Of a stretch of 64,000 nt of DNA, positions 46,318 through 53,709 are shown in pieces. The notes under the pieces are model-generated. The model was given only the letters and a program-made list of their open reading frames with translations. It made no database searches and had not been told where the DNA came from. Position 1 is the first letter of the stretch. Each line of letters begins with the position of its first letter. Source of the DNA: Flavobacteriaceae bacterium EG-1 (GTDB taxonomy: Bacteria; Bacteroidota; Bacteroidia; Flavobacteriales; Flavobacteriaceae); the NCBI RefSeq assembly GCF_009649685.1, contig NZ_WJPK01000003.1, positions 1-64,000 of the forward strand, in the 5' to 3' direction. The position numbers and the translations under genes were made by a program.

Positions 46318-47187
46318 ATGGATAATATGTCGTCGTGGTTTAAGAGGAAGGAAAAAGGAATTCAAACGGCTACTGAGGAAAAAAAAGACACTCCGAAAGG
46401 TTTATGGTATAAATCTCCAACCGGAAAAATTGTCGAATCTGAGGTACTTGCGCAAAATTTTTATGTAAGTCCAGAAGATGATTATCATGTCAGAATTGGT
46501 AGTAAAGAATACTTTGAAATACTTTTTGATGATAATAAGTTTAAAGAGTTAGACGCCAAATTATCTTCGAAAGATCCTTTAAAATTTGAGGATACAAAAA
46601 AATATTCTGAGCGTTTAAAAGCAGCTGAGAAGAAAACCGGACTAAAAGATGCAATTAGAACCGGTGTTGGTAAATCTTTAGGTAAGGATTTAGTTATTTC
46701 TTGTATGGACTTTGCTTTTATAGGCGGATCAATGGGTAGTGTTGTCGGAGAAAAAATAGCACGTGCTATAGACTATTCAATTAAAAAGAAAATACCCTTT
46801 TTACTTATTTCGAAGTCTGGTGGTGCTAGAATGATGGAGGCCGCATTATCACTAATGCAATTAGCCAAAACGTCTGCCAAATTAGCGCAATTGGCGGAAG
46901 CTGGCATTCCATATATCTCGTTATGTACAGATCCAACAACAGGTGGCACAACAGCATCATATGCAATGTTAGGTGATATTAATATTGCAGAACCTGGAGC
47001 ATTAATTGGTTTTGCAGGACCAAGAGTTGTTAAAGACACTACGGGTGCAGATTTGCCAGAAGGCTTTCAATCGGCAGAATTTTTATTGGAGCATGGTTTT
47101 CTAGATTTTATCGTTCATAGAAAAAACCTCAAAACCAAAGTAAATCAATATATCGACTTAATCCAAAACAATCCTATTCGTAAATAA
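46318..47187 (+). CDS. accD: Acetyl-CoA carboxylase carboxyltransferase subunit beta, without zinc ribbon
   Basis: AccD with AccA transfers CO2 from carboxybiotin to acetyl-CoA, the first step of fatty-acid synthesis. The 289-residue protein has the crotonase-like core: [47 protein letters not shown] and [33 protein letters not shown]. The N-terminal region that carries C-x2-C-x15-C-x2-C in E. coli reads [11 protein letters not shown] ... [10 protein letters not shown] (residues 29-60). All four Cys are missing; the first Cys of the protein is in LVISCMDF. I believe this is shared by other flavobacteria. The start could also be the ATG at 46327. Confidence 0.96.
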   Translation: MDNMSSWFKRKEKGIQTATEEKKDTPKGLWYKSPTGKIVESEVLAQNFYVSPEDDYHVRIGSKEYFEILFDDNKFKELDAKLSSKDPLKFEDTKKYSERLKAAEKKTGLKDAIRTGVGKSLGKDLVISCMDFAFIGGSMGSVVGEKIARAIDYSIKKKIPFLLISKSGGARMMEAALSLMQLAKTSAKLAQLAEAGIPYISLCTDPTTGGTTASYAMLGDINIAEPGALIGFAGPRVVKDTTGADLPEGFQSAEFLLEHGFLDFIVHRKNLKTKVNQYIDLIQNNPIRK

Positions 47188-47214
47188 TATTAATTTTTCA
47201 GATTAATGTAAAAC

Positions 47215-47263
47215 AAGATACTTTGGCTATATATCCCATTGATATATAAAAAAAGTATCTTTC
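47215..47263 (+). terminator. Long hairpin after accD, probable terminator
   Basis: A perfect 10-bp stem (47215-47224 with 47252-47261) encloses a 7-bp stem (47228-47234 with 47242-47248) with loop CCCATTG. Only a short T-run follows, so termination may be partial. Confidence 0.5.
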
Positions 47264-47288
47264 CATATAGAATAACGCATAATAGTAC

Positions 47289-47296
47289 TATATTTG
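47289..47296 (+). promoter_or_regulatory. Candidate -7 element of rpsO
   Basis: TATATTTG matches TAnnTTTG. A TTG is missing at -33. Transcription would start near 47303, so the small hairpin 47301-47315 (CTGATT / AATCAG, loop GAG) would lie at or next to the 5' end of the mRNA. Confidence 0.5.
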
Positions 47297-47350
47297 CACG
47301 CTGATTGAGAATCAGTCAGATACATAATAATCATTTACAATAATATTAGC

Positions 47351-47620
47351 ATGTACTTAACAAAAGAAGTAAAAGCCGAAATTTTTAAGAAACACGGTGG
47401 AAAAGCAGAGAACACAGGTTCTACAGAAGGTCAAATTGCATTGTTCACACATAGAATTAATCATTTGACAGGACATTTAAAAAAGAATCACAAAGACTAT
47501 AATACAGAACGTTCATTAGTGAAGCTTGTAGGAAAAAGAAGAAGTCTTTTAGATTATATGATAAAGAAGGATATTGTAAAGTATCGTGAACTTATCAAAG
47601 AATTAAATATTAGAAAGTAA
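47351..47620 (+). CDS. rpsO: 30S ribosomal protein S15
   Basis: S15 binds the three-way junction of helices 20-22 in 16S rRNA and is an early assembly protein of the 30S platform. The 89-residue length is exact for the family. Landmarks are NTGSTEGQIALFTHRINHLTGHLKKNHKDYNTERSLVKLV (residues 22-61) and RRSLLDYMIKKD. pnp follows after a hairpin and a structured leader, the same gene order as in E. coli. Confidence 0.98.
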   Translation: MYLTKEVKAEIFKKHGGKAENTGSTEGQIALFTHRINHLTGHLKKNHKDYNTERSLVKLVGKRRSLLDYMIKKDIVKYRELIKELNIRK

Positions 47621-47625
47621 TTATT

Positions 47626-47655
47626 AAAATGGGGAAAGTGAACTTTCCCCATTTT
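47626..47655 (+). terminator. Hairpin terminator after rpsO
   Basis: A perfect inverted repeat of 14 bases (47626-47639 with 47642-47655) has a minimal loop. The stem ends in T-rich sequence, although the run after it is short. Confidence 0.65.
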
Positions 47656-47744
47656 AAAATTATGCTTAGTTCATTTTAGCATATTTATTTTTAAGTAAAA
47701 GTCCTTATTATTTTAAGGCAAATTAAAAGCTACTCACAGTTTTT

Positions 47745-47835
47745 CATTGGTCAGTGCTAACAGCACATACAACAACACAACCTTCCGGTCTCAACATCCG
47801 GATGACCATTGTTTAACAGTCTGCCCATTGGCAGA
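47745..47835 (+). promoter_or_regulatory. Candidate structured RNA leader of pnp
   Basis: An outer stem P1 (47745-47753 with 47803-47811, one T-T mismatch) encloses two hairpins that abut it without linkers: P2 (47754-47758 with 47762-47766) and P3 (47784-47788 with 47798-47802). A 17-base A/C-rich strand (47767-47783) joins P2 and P3. A fourth hairpin P4 (47820-47825 with 47830-47835, loop CATT) ends 14 bases before the pnp ATG. The region has unusually even composition for this genome. It may be the site of pnp autoregulation or S15 binding; no known class is recognised. Confidence 0.5.
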
Positions 47836-47849
47836 TACAAATCAATTTT

Positions 47850-50069
47850 ATGATTCCAAAAGTATTTAAAGAGGTTATTGACCTCGGTGACGGTAGAGAA
47901 ATTTCTATCGAAACAGGAAAGTTAGCAAAACAAGCTCATGGCTCTGTTGTTGTTCAATCTGGTAAATGTATGTTATTATGTACTGTAGTATCAAACTACA
48001 AACAAAGTGACGTGGATTTTTTACCACTTACAGTAGATTACCGTGAAAAATTTGCGGCAGCCGGACGTTATCCCGGTGGTTTCTTCAAAAGAGAAGCTAG
48101 ACCTAGTGATGGCGAAGTATTAACAATGCGTTTAGTTGACCGTGTATTACGACCACTTTTTCCTAAAGATTATCATTCTGAAACTCAGGTAATGATACAA
48201 TTAATGTCTCATGATGATGATGTTATGCCCGATGCAATGGCAGGTTTAGCGGCATCTGCAGCCATTCAATTATCAGATTTTCCATTCGAATGTGCCATAT
48301 CTGAAGTCCGAGTTGGACGTGTAAACGGAGAATTCGTTATTAATCCGACTAGAGTGCAGTTAGAAGAGTCAGATATAGATATGATGATTGGTGCTTCTGC
48401 AGAATCAGTAATGATGGTTGAAGGTGAGATGGATGAAATTTCTGAAGAAGAAATGACAGAAGCCATTAAATTTGCGCATGAAGCAATTAAAATTCAATGT
48501 GCCGCACAACTTCGATTAGCTGAAGCATTTGGCAAAAAAGAAACTCGTGAATACGAGCCTGAAAGAGAAGATGAAGAATTAGCAAAGAAAATCTATGATT
48601 TAGCTTATGATAAAGTTTATGCAGTTGCAAAAGCAGGGTCTGCTAAACATGAAAGAAGTGCTGCCTTTGGTGAAATTAAAGAAGAAATTAAAGCTACTTT
48701 CTCGGAAGATGAATTAGCCGATTTTGGTGGTTTAGTTTCTAAATATTATAGTAAAGCAGAAAAAGCTGCTGTTCGAGACCTTACTTTGAACGAAGGATTA
48801 CGTTTAGATGGTAGAAAAACTAATGAAATTCGACCAATCTGGTGTGAAATAGATTATTTACCATCAACACACGGTTCGGCAATTTTTACTCGAGGTGAAA
48901 CTCAAGCCTTAGCTACAGTAACATTAGGTACCTCTAGAGATTCTAATAAAATAGACATGCCGTCATATGAAGGGGAAGAAAATTTCTATTTACATTACAA
49001 CTTCCCTCCTTTTTCAACGGGTGAAGCTAGACCAATTCGTGGTACATCACGTAGAGAAGTAGGACACGGTAATCTTGCACAACGTGCGTTAAAAGGTATG
49101 GTTCCAGATGACTGTCCTTATACTGTTCGTGTAGTTTCTGAAATTTTAGAATCAAACGGATCCTCTTCAATGGCGACTGTTTGTTCGGGAACAATGGCAA
49201 TGATGGATGCAGGTGTTCAATTAAAAAAACCAGTTTCTGGAATTGCAATGGGATTAATTTCTGATGCCGATTCTGGCAAATATGCTGTGCTTTCTGATAT
49301 CTTAGGTGATGAAGATCATTTAGGTGATATGGACTTTAAAGTAACCGGAACTGCGGATGGAATTACCGCATGTCAAATGGATATTAAAGTAAAAGGACTT
49401 TCTTATGAAATTTTAGTTAATGCACTAAATCAAGCTAAAGAGGGTCGCTTGCATATTCTTACAAAAATAACAGAGACAATTGCGACTCCTGCTTCAGATG
49501 TGAAACCACATTCACCAAAAATGGTTACTCGTGTAATTCCTAATGAATATATCGGTGCACTTATTGGACCAGGTGGAAAAGTAATTCAAGAGCTTCAAAA
49601 AGAAACAGGTACAACAATCGTAATCAATGAAGACCCAGTTACTGAAGAAGGTATTGTTGAAATATTAGGTACTAATCAAACAGGTATTGATGCCGTTATA
49701 ACCAAAATTGATTCATTAATGTTCAAACCAAAGATGAATGAATCTTATAAGGTAAAAGTTATTAAAATGTTAGATTTTGGTGCTGTTGTTGAATATCTTG
49801 ATGCTCCGGGCAATGAGACTTTATTACATGTATCAGAATTAGCCTGGGAACGTACAGAAAATGTTTCTGACGTTGTTAATATGGGAGATGAGTTTGAAGT
49901 AAAGTACTTAGGAACTGACCCAAGAACCCGTAAAGAGAAGGTATCTCGTAAAGCACTTCTACCAAAACCTGAAGGGTTTGTTGAAAGACCACCACGTAAA
50001 AATAATGATCGTAGAGATGATCGTCGTGGAAGAGACAACAAAGATCGAAAGCCAAGAAGAGATAAATAA
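47850..50069 (+). CDS. pnp: Polyribonucleotide nucleotidyltransferase (PNPase)
   Basis: PNPase degrades RNA 3'-to-5' with phosphate. The 739 residues comprise a first RNase PH domain (about 10-145; [23 protein letters not shown]), an all-helical linker, a catalytic second RNase PH domain ([14 protein letters not shown] ... [21 protein letters not shown] ... [23 protein letters not shown]), a KH domain ([20 protein letters not shown]) and an S1 domain ([19 protein letters not shown]). It ends in a short basic, disordered tail rich in Arg and Asp. The leader contains a candidate regulatory fold. A strong terminator follows. Confidence 0.98.
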   Translation: MIPKVFKEVIDLGDGREISIETGKLAKQAHGSVVVQSGKCMLLCTVVSNYKQSDVDFLPLTVDYREKFAAAGRYPGGFFKREARPSDGEVLTMRLVDRVLRPLFPKDYHSETQVMIQLMSHDDDVMPDAMAGLAASAAIQLSDFPFECAISEVRVGRVNGEFVINPTRVQLEESDIDMMIGASAESVMMVEGEMDEISEEEMTEAIKFAHEAIKIQCAAQLRLAEAFGKKETREYEPEREDEELAKKIYDLAYDKVYAVAKAGSAKHERSAAFGEIKEEIKATFSEDELADFGGLVSKYYSKAEKAAVRDLTLNEGLRLDGRKTNEIRPIWCEIDYLPSTHGSAIFTRGETQALATVTLGTSRDSNKIDMPSYEGEENFYLHYNFPPFSTGEARPIRGTSRREVGHGNLAQRALKGMVPDDCPYTVRVVSEILESNGSSSMATVCSGTMAMMDAGVQLKKPVSGIAMGLISDADSGKYAVLSDILGDEDHLGDMDFKVTGTADGITACQMDIKVKGLSYEILVNALNQAKEGRLHILTKITETIATPASDVKPHSPKMVTRVIPNEYIGALIGPGGKVIQELQKETGTTIVINEDPVTEEGIVEILGTNQTGIDAVITKIDSLMFKPKMNESYKVKVIKMLDFGAVVEYLDAPGNETLLHVSELAWERTENVSDVVNMGDEFEVKYLGTDPRTRKEKVSRKALLPKPEGFVERPPRKNNDRRDDRRGRDNKDRKPRRDK

Positions 50070-50090
50070 AACCCTTTACTTTTATTTTAA

Positions 50091-50125
50091 AAACTCCATC
50101 TGTTTATAACAGATGGGGTTTTTTA
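50091..50125 (+). terminator. Rho-independent terminator after pnp
   Basis: A 14-bp stem (50091-50104 with 50108-50121, one T-G pair) with a 3-base loop runs into a T-run ending near 50124. Confidence 0.9.
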
Positions 50126-50231
50126 TACCGTTTAACTATTATTTAAAGTTTTTTTACTCAATTTGTAACATTTCTCAAGATTCTACGTATAAGTATATGC
50201 AGTCTATGCAATATGAATTTAATCCCCTTAC

Positions 50232-51095
50232 ATGAGACAGCTTAAAATTACAAAACAGGTCACTAATAGAGAGACCGCATCTTTGGACAAGTACTTGCAA
50301 GAAATCGGCAAAGTTGACTTGATTACAGCAGATGAAGAAGTAGAATTGGCACAACGTATCAAGGCAGGCGACCAGATCGCTCTTGAAAAACTAACAAAGG
50401 CCAATCTTCGATTCGTTGTATCAGTTGCCAAGCAATACCAAAACCAAGGCCTTACTCTGCCGGACTTAATCAATGAAGGAAACTTAGGATTGATAAAAGC
50501 GGCACAACGTTTTGATGAAACTCGTGGTTTCAAATTTATTTCTTATGCCGTATGGTGGATTCGTCAATCTATCTTACAAGCATTAGCAGAGCAATCTCGT
50601 ATTGTTCGTTTACCATTAAACAAAATTGGATCTATTAACAAGATTAACAAGACATTTGCATTCTTAGAGCAAGCGCATGAGCGTATGCCCTCACCTGAGG
50701 AAATTGCAAAAGAATTGGATATGACTGTTGATGATGTTAAACAATCTTTGAAAAATTCTGGTCGTCATGTATCTATGGATGCTCCATTAATCGATGGTGA
50801 AGATTCTAACCTGTACGATGTACTTCGTAGTGGTGAATCTCCAAACCCAGACAAAGAATTATTACATGAATCTTTGCGTACAGAAATTGAACGCGCACTA
50901 GAAACATTAACCCCAAGAGAAGCAGACGTTATTCGTTTGTACTTTGGTTTGGCTGGTCAACATTCTATGACTTTAGAAGAAATTGGTGAAACTTTTGATC
51001 TTACAAGAGAAAGAGTACGTCAAATTAAAGAAAAAGCAATTCGTAGATTAAAACACACTTCAAGAAGTAAGATTTTAAAAACTTATCTTGGATAA
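50232..51095 (+). CDS. rpoD: Primary sigma factor RpoD (sigma-70, Bacteroidota type)
   Basis: The 287-residue sigma factor starts almost directly at region 1.2 ([29 protein letters not shown]) and lacks region 1.1, as in other Bacteroidota. Regions 2.3-2.4 ([40 protein letters not shown]), 3 and 4.2 ([34 protein letters not shown]) are intact. It directs RNA polymerase to the -33/-7 TTG...TAnnTTTG promoters used in this phylum. It stands alone after the pnp terminator. Its own promoter is not obvious in the 110-base gap. Confidence 0.97.
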   Translation: MRQLKITKQVTNRETASLDKYLQEIGKVDLITADEEVELAQRIKAGDQIALEKLTKANLRFVVSVAKQYQNQGLTLPDLINEGNLGLIKAAQRFDETRGFKFISYAVWWIRQSILQALAEQSRIVRLPLNKIGSINKINKTFAFLEQAHERMPSPEEIAKELDMTVDDVKQSLKNSGRHVSMDAPLIDGEDSNLYDVLRSGESPNPDKELLHESLRTEIERALETLTPREADVIRLYFGLAGQHSMTLEEIGETFDLTRERVRQIKEKAIRRLKHTSRSKILKTYLG

Positions 51096-51166
51096 ACATT
51101 ATACTTTATGTTAAAAACACTTTGATTGTATTTTTGGCATATTAATTGTATTTTGTAGAACGTAAC

Positions 51167-51192
51167 AACAGTTTATCATGACTGTTCGTTTT
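51167..51192 (+). terminator. First of two hairpins after rpoD
   Basis: A 6-bp stem (51167-51172 with 51181-51186) with an 8-base loop is followed by CGTTTTTT. It is weaker than the second hairpin 20 bases downstream. Confidence 0.5.
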
Positions 51193-51206
51193 TTGATTGA
51201 TGAATA

Positions 51207-51235
51207 AACTCCGGCTGATTACCGGAGTTTTTTCA
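51207..51235 (+). terminator. Rho-independent terminator after rpoD
   Basis: An 8-bp stem (AACTCCGG 51207-51214, CCGGAGTT 51222-51229) with a 7-base loop is followed by a T-run. Confidence 0.88.
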
Positions 51236-51271
51236 TTTATATATTCTTCTATTAAAAGTTTAAATTCATAC

Positions 51272-51294
51272 TTTTATACAACCCTTGTATAAAA
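51272..51294. repeat. Perfect 10-bp inverted repeat upstream of the acetylesterase gene
   Basis: TTTTATACAA (51272-51281) and TTGTATAAAA (51285-51294) are separated by CCC. The site lies 55 bases before the ATG at 51350. It may be an operator or an RNA hairpin; there is no T-run after it on the plus strand. Confidence 0.6.
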
Positions 51295-51349
51295 AAAACA
51301 ACTATCCAGCTAAAAATTATTTTTACTAAACCATTTTAACTTAAAATTG

Positions 51350-52798
51350 ATGACATTGACCAGACCACTCTTTTTTATGATAGTTTCGCTATTATTTACT
51401 TCCACTATTAATGCCAAAATAAAATTACCAGCTATTGTTTCATCTCATATGGTATTGCAACGAAATACTAAAGTAGTTGTTTGGGGTTGGGCTGATCCAA
51501 ATGAAGAAATTTCTATAAGTACTTCTTGGCTAAACAAGCCATTGAATACTACCACAGACAGCCAAGGTAATTGGAAGTTAGAGTTACAGACTACAAATAG
51601 TAAAGAACCTCAAACAATAAAAATAGTTGGTGATGATTCTAATATTGTATTAGAAGATATTTTATTTGGTGAAGTCTGGCTTTGCTCAGGTCAATCAAAT
51701 ATGCAACAACCACTTAATGGATACAGTGGACAACCAACTTTTGGGGCACTACAGGCTATTGCCACTGCTAACAATCCAAATTTACGACTATTTACCGTAG
51801 AACGATTAGGGTCAAAAGCTCCATTAAAGAATGTTGAAAAATATATAAAATGGCAATCTGCTAGCCCAAAAAATGTTAGCGACTTTAGTGCAATTGCCTA
51901 TTTCTATGGCCAGCAATTACAAAAAATATTAGACGTACCTGTGGGTATGATACACACATCGTGGGGAGGCAGTAGTGTCCAAGCTTGGATAAGCAAAGAA
52001 AAAATAGAAAAATATGAAAAAGTAAATCTTAATGATGTTGATATATCTAAAGGAACAAATCATATACCAACTGCATTATTTAATGCAATGATTAATCCAC
52101 TAATACCTTATACAATAAAAGGTGCATTATGGTATCAGGGCGAGTCTAATAGAAGTGAACCTGATAAATATAAAAAACTTTTCCCTGCAATGGTACAGGA
52201 TTGGCGTGATAAATGGAATTTAGGAGATTTTCCTTTTTATTATGTACAAATAGCACCATATTTATATGGAAACAACGAGGTCTTTAATACTTCGGAAAAC
52301 TCAGCCTATATTAGAGAAATTCAACTACAATGTTTAGATTTAATTCCTAATTCTGGCATTGCAATAACTATGGATATAGGCGAAGCTGAATGTATTCATC
52401 CAGCTAAAAAGAAGGAAGTGGCAGATCGATTATTGTACAATGCCTTAAATCAAACTTATGGTTTATTAACAGTAGATTTTGCTGGGCCTACATACAAGAC
52501 ACATGAGATAAAAAATGACAGCGTACTATTAAAATTTAATAATGCAGAAACAGGGTTATACTCTTATAATGGTTTAACAGGATTTGAGATAGCAGGAAAA
52601 GATAAAGTATTTTATCCAGCGGAGGCTGAGATTATCGACCGAAAATATATCCTAGTAAAAAACAAAAACGTAACACAACCAATAGCTGTTCGTTACGGTT
52701 GGAAAAACTGGATTGAAGGAACACTTTATGACACTAATCTATTACCCGCCTCCTCATTTAGAACGGATACCTGGAGTGATGCATCTAAGGCTAATTGA
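51350..52798 (+). CDS. Sialate O-acetylesterase-like SGNH hydrolase
   Basis: The ATG at 51350 gives 482 residues with a signal peptide (TRPLFFMIVSLLFTSTINA). A short beta domain (KLPAIVSSHMVLQRNTKVVVWGWADPNEEISIS) precedes the SASA/SGNH domain with nucleophile block VWLCSGQSNMQQPL, the VGMIHTSWGGSSVQAW block and ALWYQGESNR. The catalytic His is probably in GEAECIHPAKKKEVADRLLY. Relatives remove acetyl groups from sialic acids or plant polysaccharides; the true substrate is unknown. The protein should be periplasmic or surface-exposed. It has no SusCD neighbours. Confidence 0.9.
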   Translation: MTLTRPLFFMIVSLLFTSTINAKIKLPAIVSSHMVLQRNTKVVVWGWADPNEEISISTSWLNKPLNTTTDSQGNWKLELQTTNSKEPQTIKIVGDDSNIVLEDILFGEVWLCSGQSNMQQPLNGYSGQPTFGALQAIATANNPNLRLFTVERLGSKAPLKNVEKYIKWQSASPKNVSDFSAIAYFYGQQLQKILDVPVGMIHTSWGGSSVQAWISKEKIEKYEKVNLNDVDISKGTNHIPTALFNAMINPLIPYTIKGALWYQGESNRSEPDKYKKLFPAMVQDWRDKWNLGDFPFYYVQIAPYLYGNNEVFNTSENSAYIREIQLQCLDLIPNSGIAITMDIGEAECIHPAKKKEVADRLLYNALNQTYGLLTVDFAGPTYKTHEIKNDSVLLKFNNAETGLYSYNGLTGFEIAGKDKVFYPAEAEIIDRKYILVKNKNVTQPIAVRYGWKNWIEGTLYDTNLLPASSFRTDTWSDASKAN

Positions 52799-52893
52799 AA
52801 CTTACATTTTTATAGAATCTAAATAGATCGGGAATTAATTTCGAAGTTTTTTACCAGTTTTTGATTAAGAATACAACTTAAACAACCAACTTA

Positions 52894-53109
52894 GTGAAGC
52901 AAACTAACAATCCTCTTCATAACATTAAATTACTTGACATGTTAGAATTTCTGACTGAAAAATATAGTTGGGAGGATCTTGCAGGCCAGGTAGATATTAA
53001 TTGTTTTAAAAGTAATCCGTCTATTAAGTCATCATTAAAATTCTTGCGAAAAACACCCTGGGCACGGAAAAAAGTAGAATATTTATACCTAAAATCGTTA
53101 CATAAATAA
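52894..53109 (+). CDS. VF530-family (DUF2132) small DNA-binding-like protein
   Basis: The 71-residue protein matches the VF530 family: [61 protein letters not shown] spans almost all of it. Family members have been suggested to bind DNA, but function is unproven. Translation seems to start at GTG (52894). Its TAA overlaps the ATG of trmL by one base (TAATG), implying translational coupling. Confidence 0.88.
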   Translation: MKQTNNPLHNIKLLDMLEFLTEKYSWEDLAGQVDINCFKSNPSIKSSLKFLRKTPWARKKVEYLYLKSLHK

Positions 53110-53564
53110 TGGGGTTTAACATTGTTTTAGTGGAACCAGAAATTCCTAACAACACAGGTAATATTGGTCGGTTAGCACTGGCAACTGGCTCGAAGTTACA
53201 TCTTATAAAGCCTTTCGGATTTGAATTAAGTGATTCCCGTCTAAAACGAGCAGGATTAGACTATTGGAAACACATTTCACTTTTTATCTACAATAATATT
53301 GAAGAATTTTATGAAGTGAATAAAAATGAAAAAATGATTTTTTTTTCGAGTCACGGCTTAAAAAATCATTGGACCATACCTTTTGAAGACAATATGTTTT
53401 TAATTTTTGGAAAAGAATCTGCCGGATTATCGCAAGAAATATTAAAAAGTAATTTCAACAACTTATATAAAATTCCATTATACAGCAAACATATTCGAAG
53501 CTTAAATTTAGCAAATTCTGTAGGTATTGCAATATATGAAGGAATGCGACAATTAAATTCATAG
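53109..53564 (+). CDS. trmL: tRNA (cytidine/uridine-34 2'-O)-methyltransferase
   Basis: TrmL methylates the ribose of wobble nucleotide 34 in some leucine tRNAs. The 151-residue protein is a minimal SPOUT knot. Landmarks are VLVEPEIPNNTGNIGRLALATG, HLIKPFGFELSDSRLKRAGLDYW, LIFGKESAGLSQEIL and IPLYSKHIRSLNLANSVGIAIYEGMRQL. It begins on the last base of the VF530 stop codon. Confidence 0.95.
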   Translation: MGFNIVLVEPEIPNNTGNIGRLALATGSKLHLIKPFGFELSDSRLKRAGLDYWKHISLFIYNNIEEFYEVNKNEKMIFFSSHGLKNHWTIPFEDNMFLIFGKESAGLSQEILKSNFNNLYKIPLYSKHIRSLNLANSVGIAIYEGMRQLNS

Positions 53565-53670
53565 CTAGGACTTTGTATTCTTGTATTAGAATAAACAACA
53601 TTCATTTTATAAATGGTTATAATTTATAAAACTCTAGTCATAAGCTACATTTATAAACCTTTGGTCAAAT

Positions 53671-53678
53671 TATTTTTG
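53671..53678 (+). promoter_or_regulatory. Candidate -7 element of the haem lipoprotein gene
   Basis: TATTTTTG fits TAnnTTTG and lies 31 bases before the ATG at 53710. No TTG is found at the usual -33 distance. Confidence 0.3.
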
Positions 53679-53709
53679 GTATCTTCAAGATCGAAAAATT
53701 TTTTAAAAA

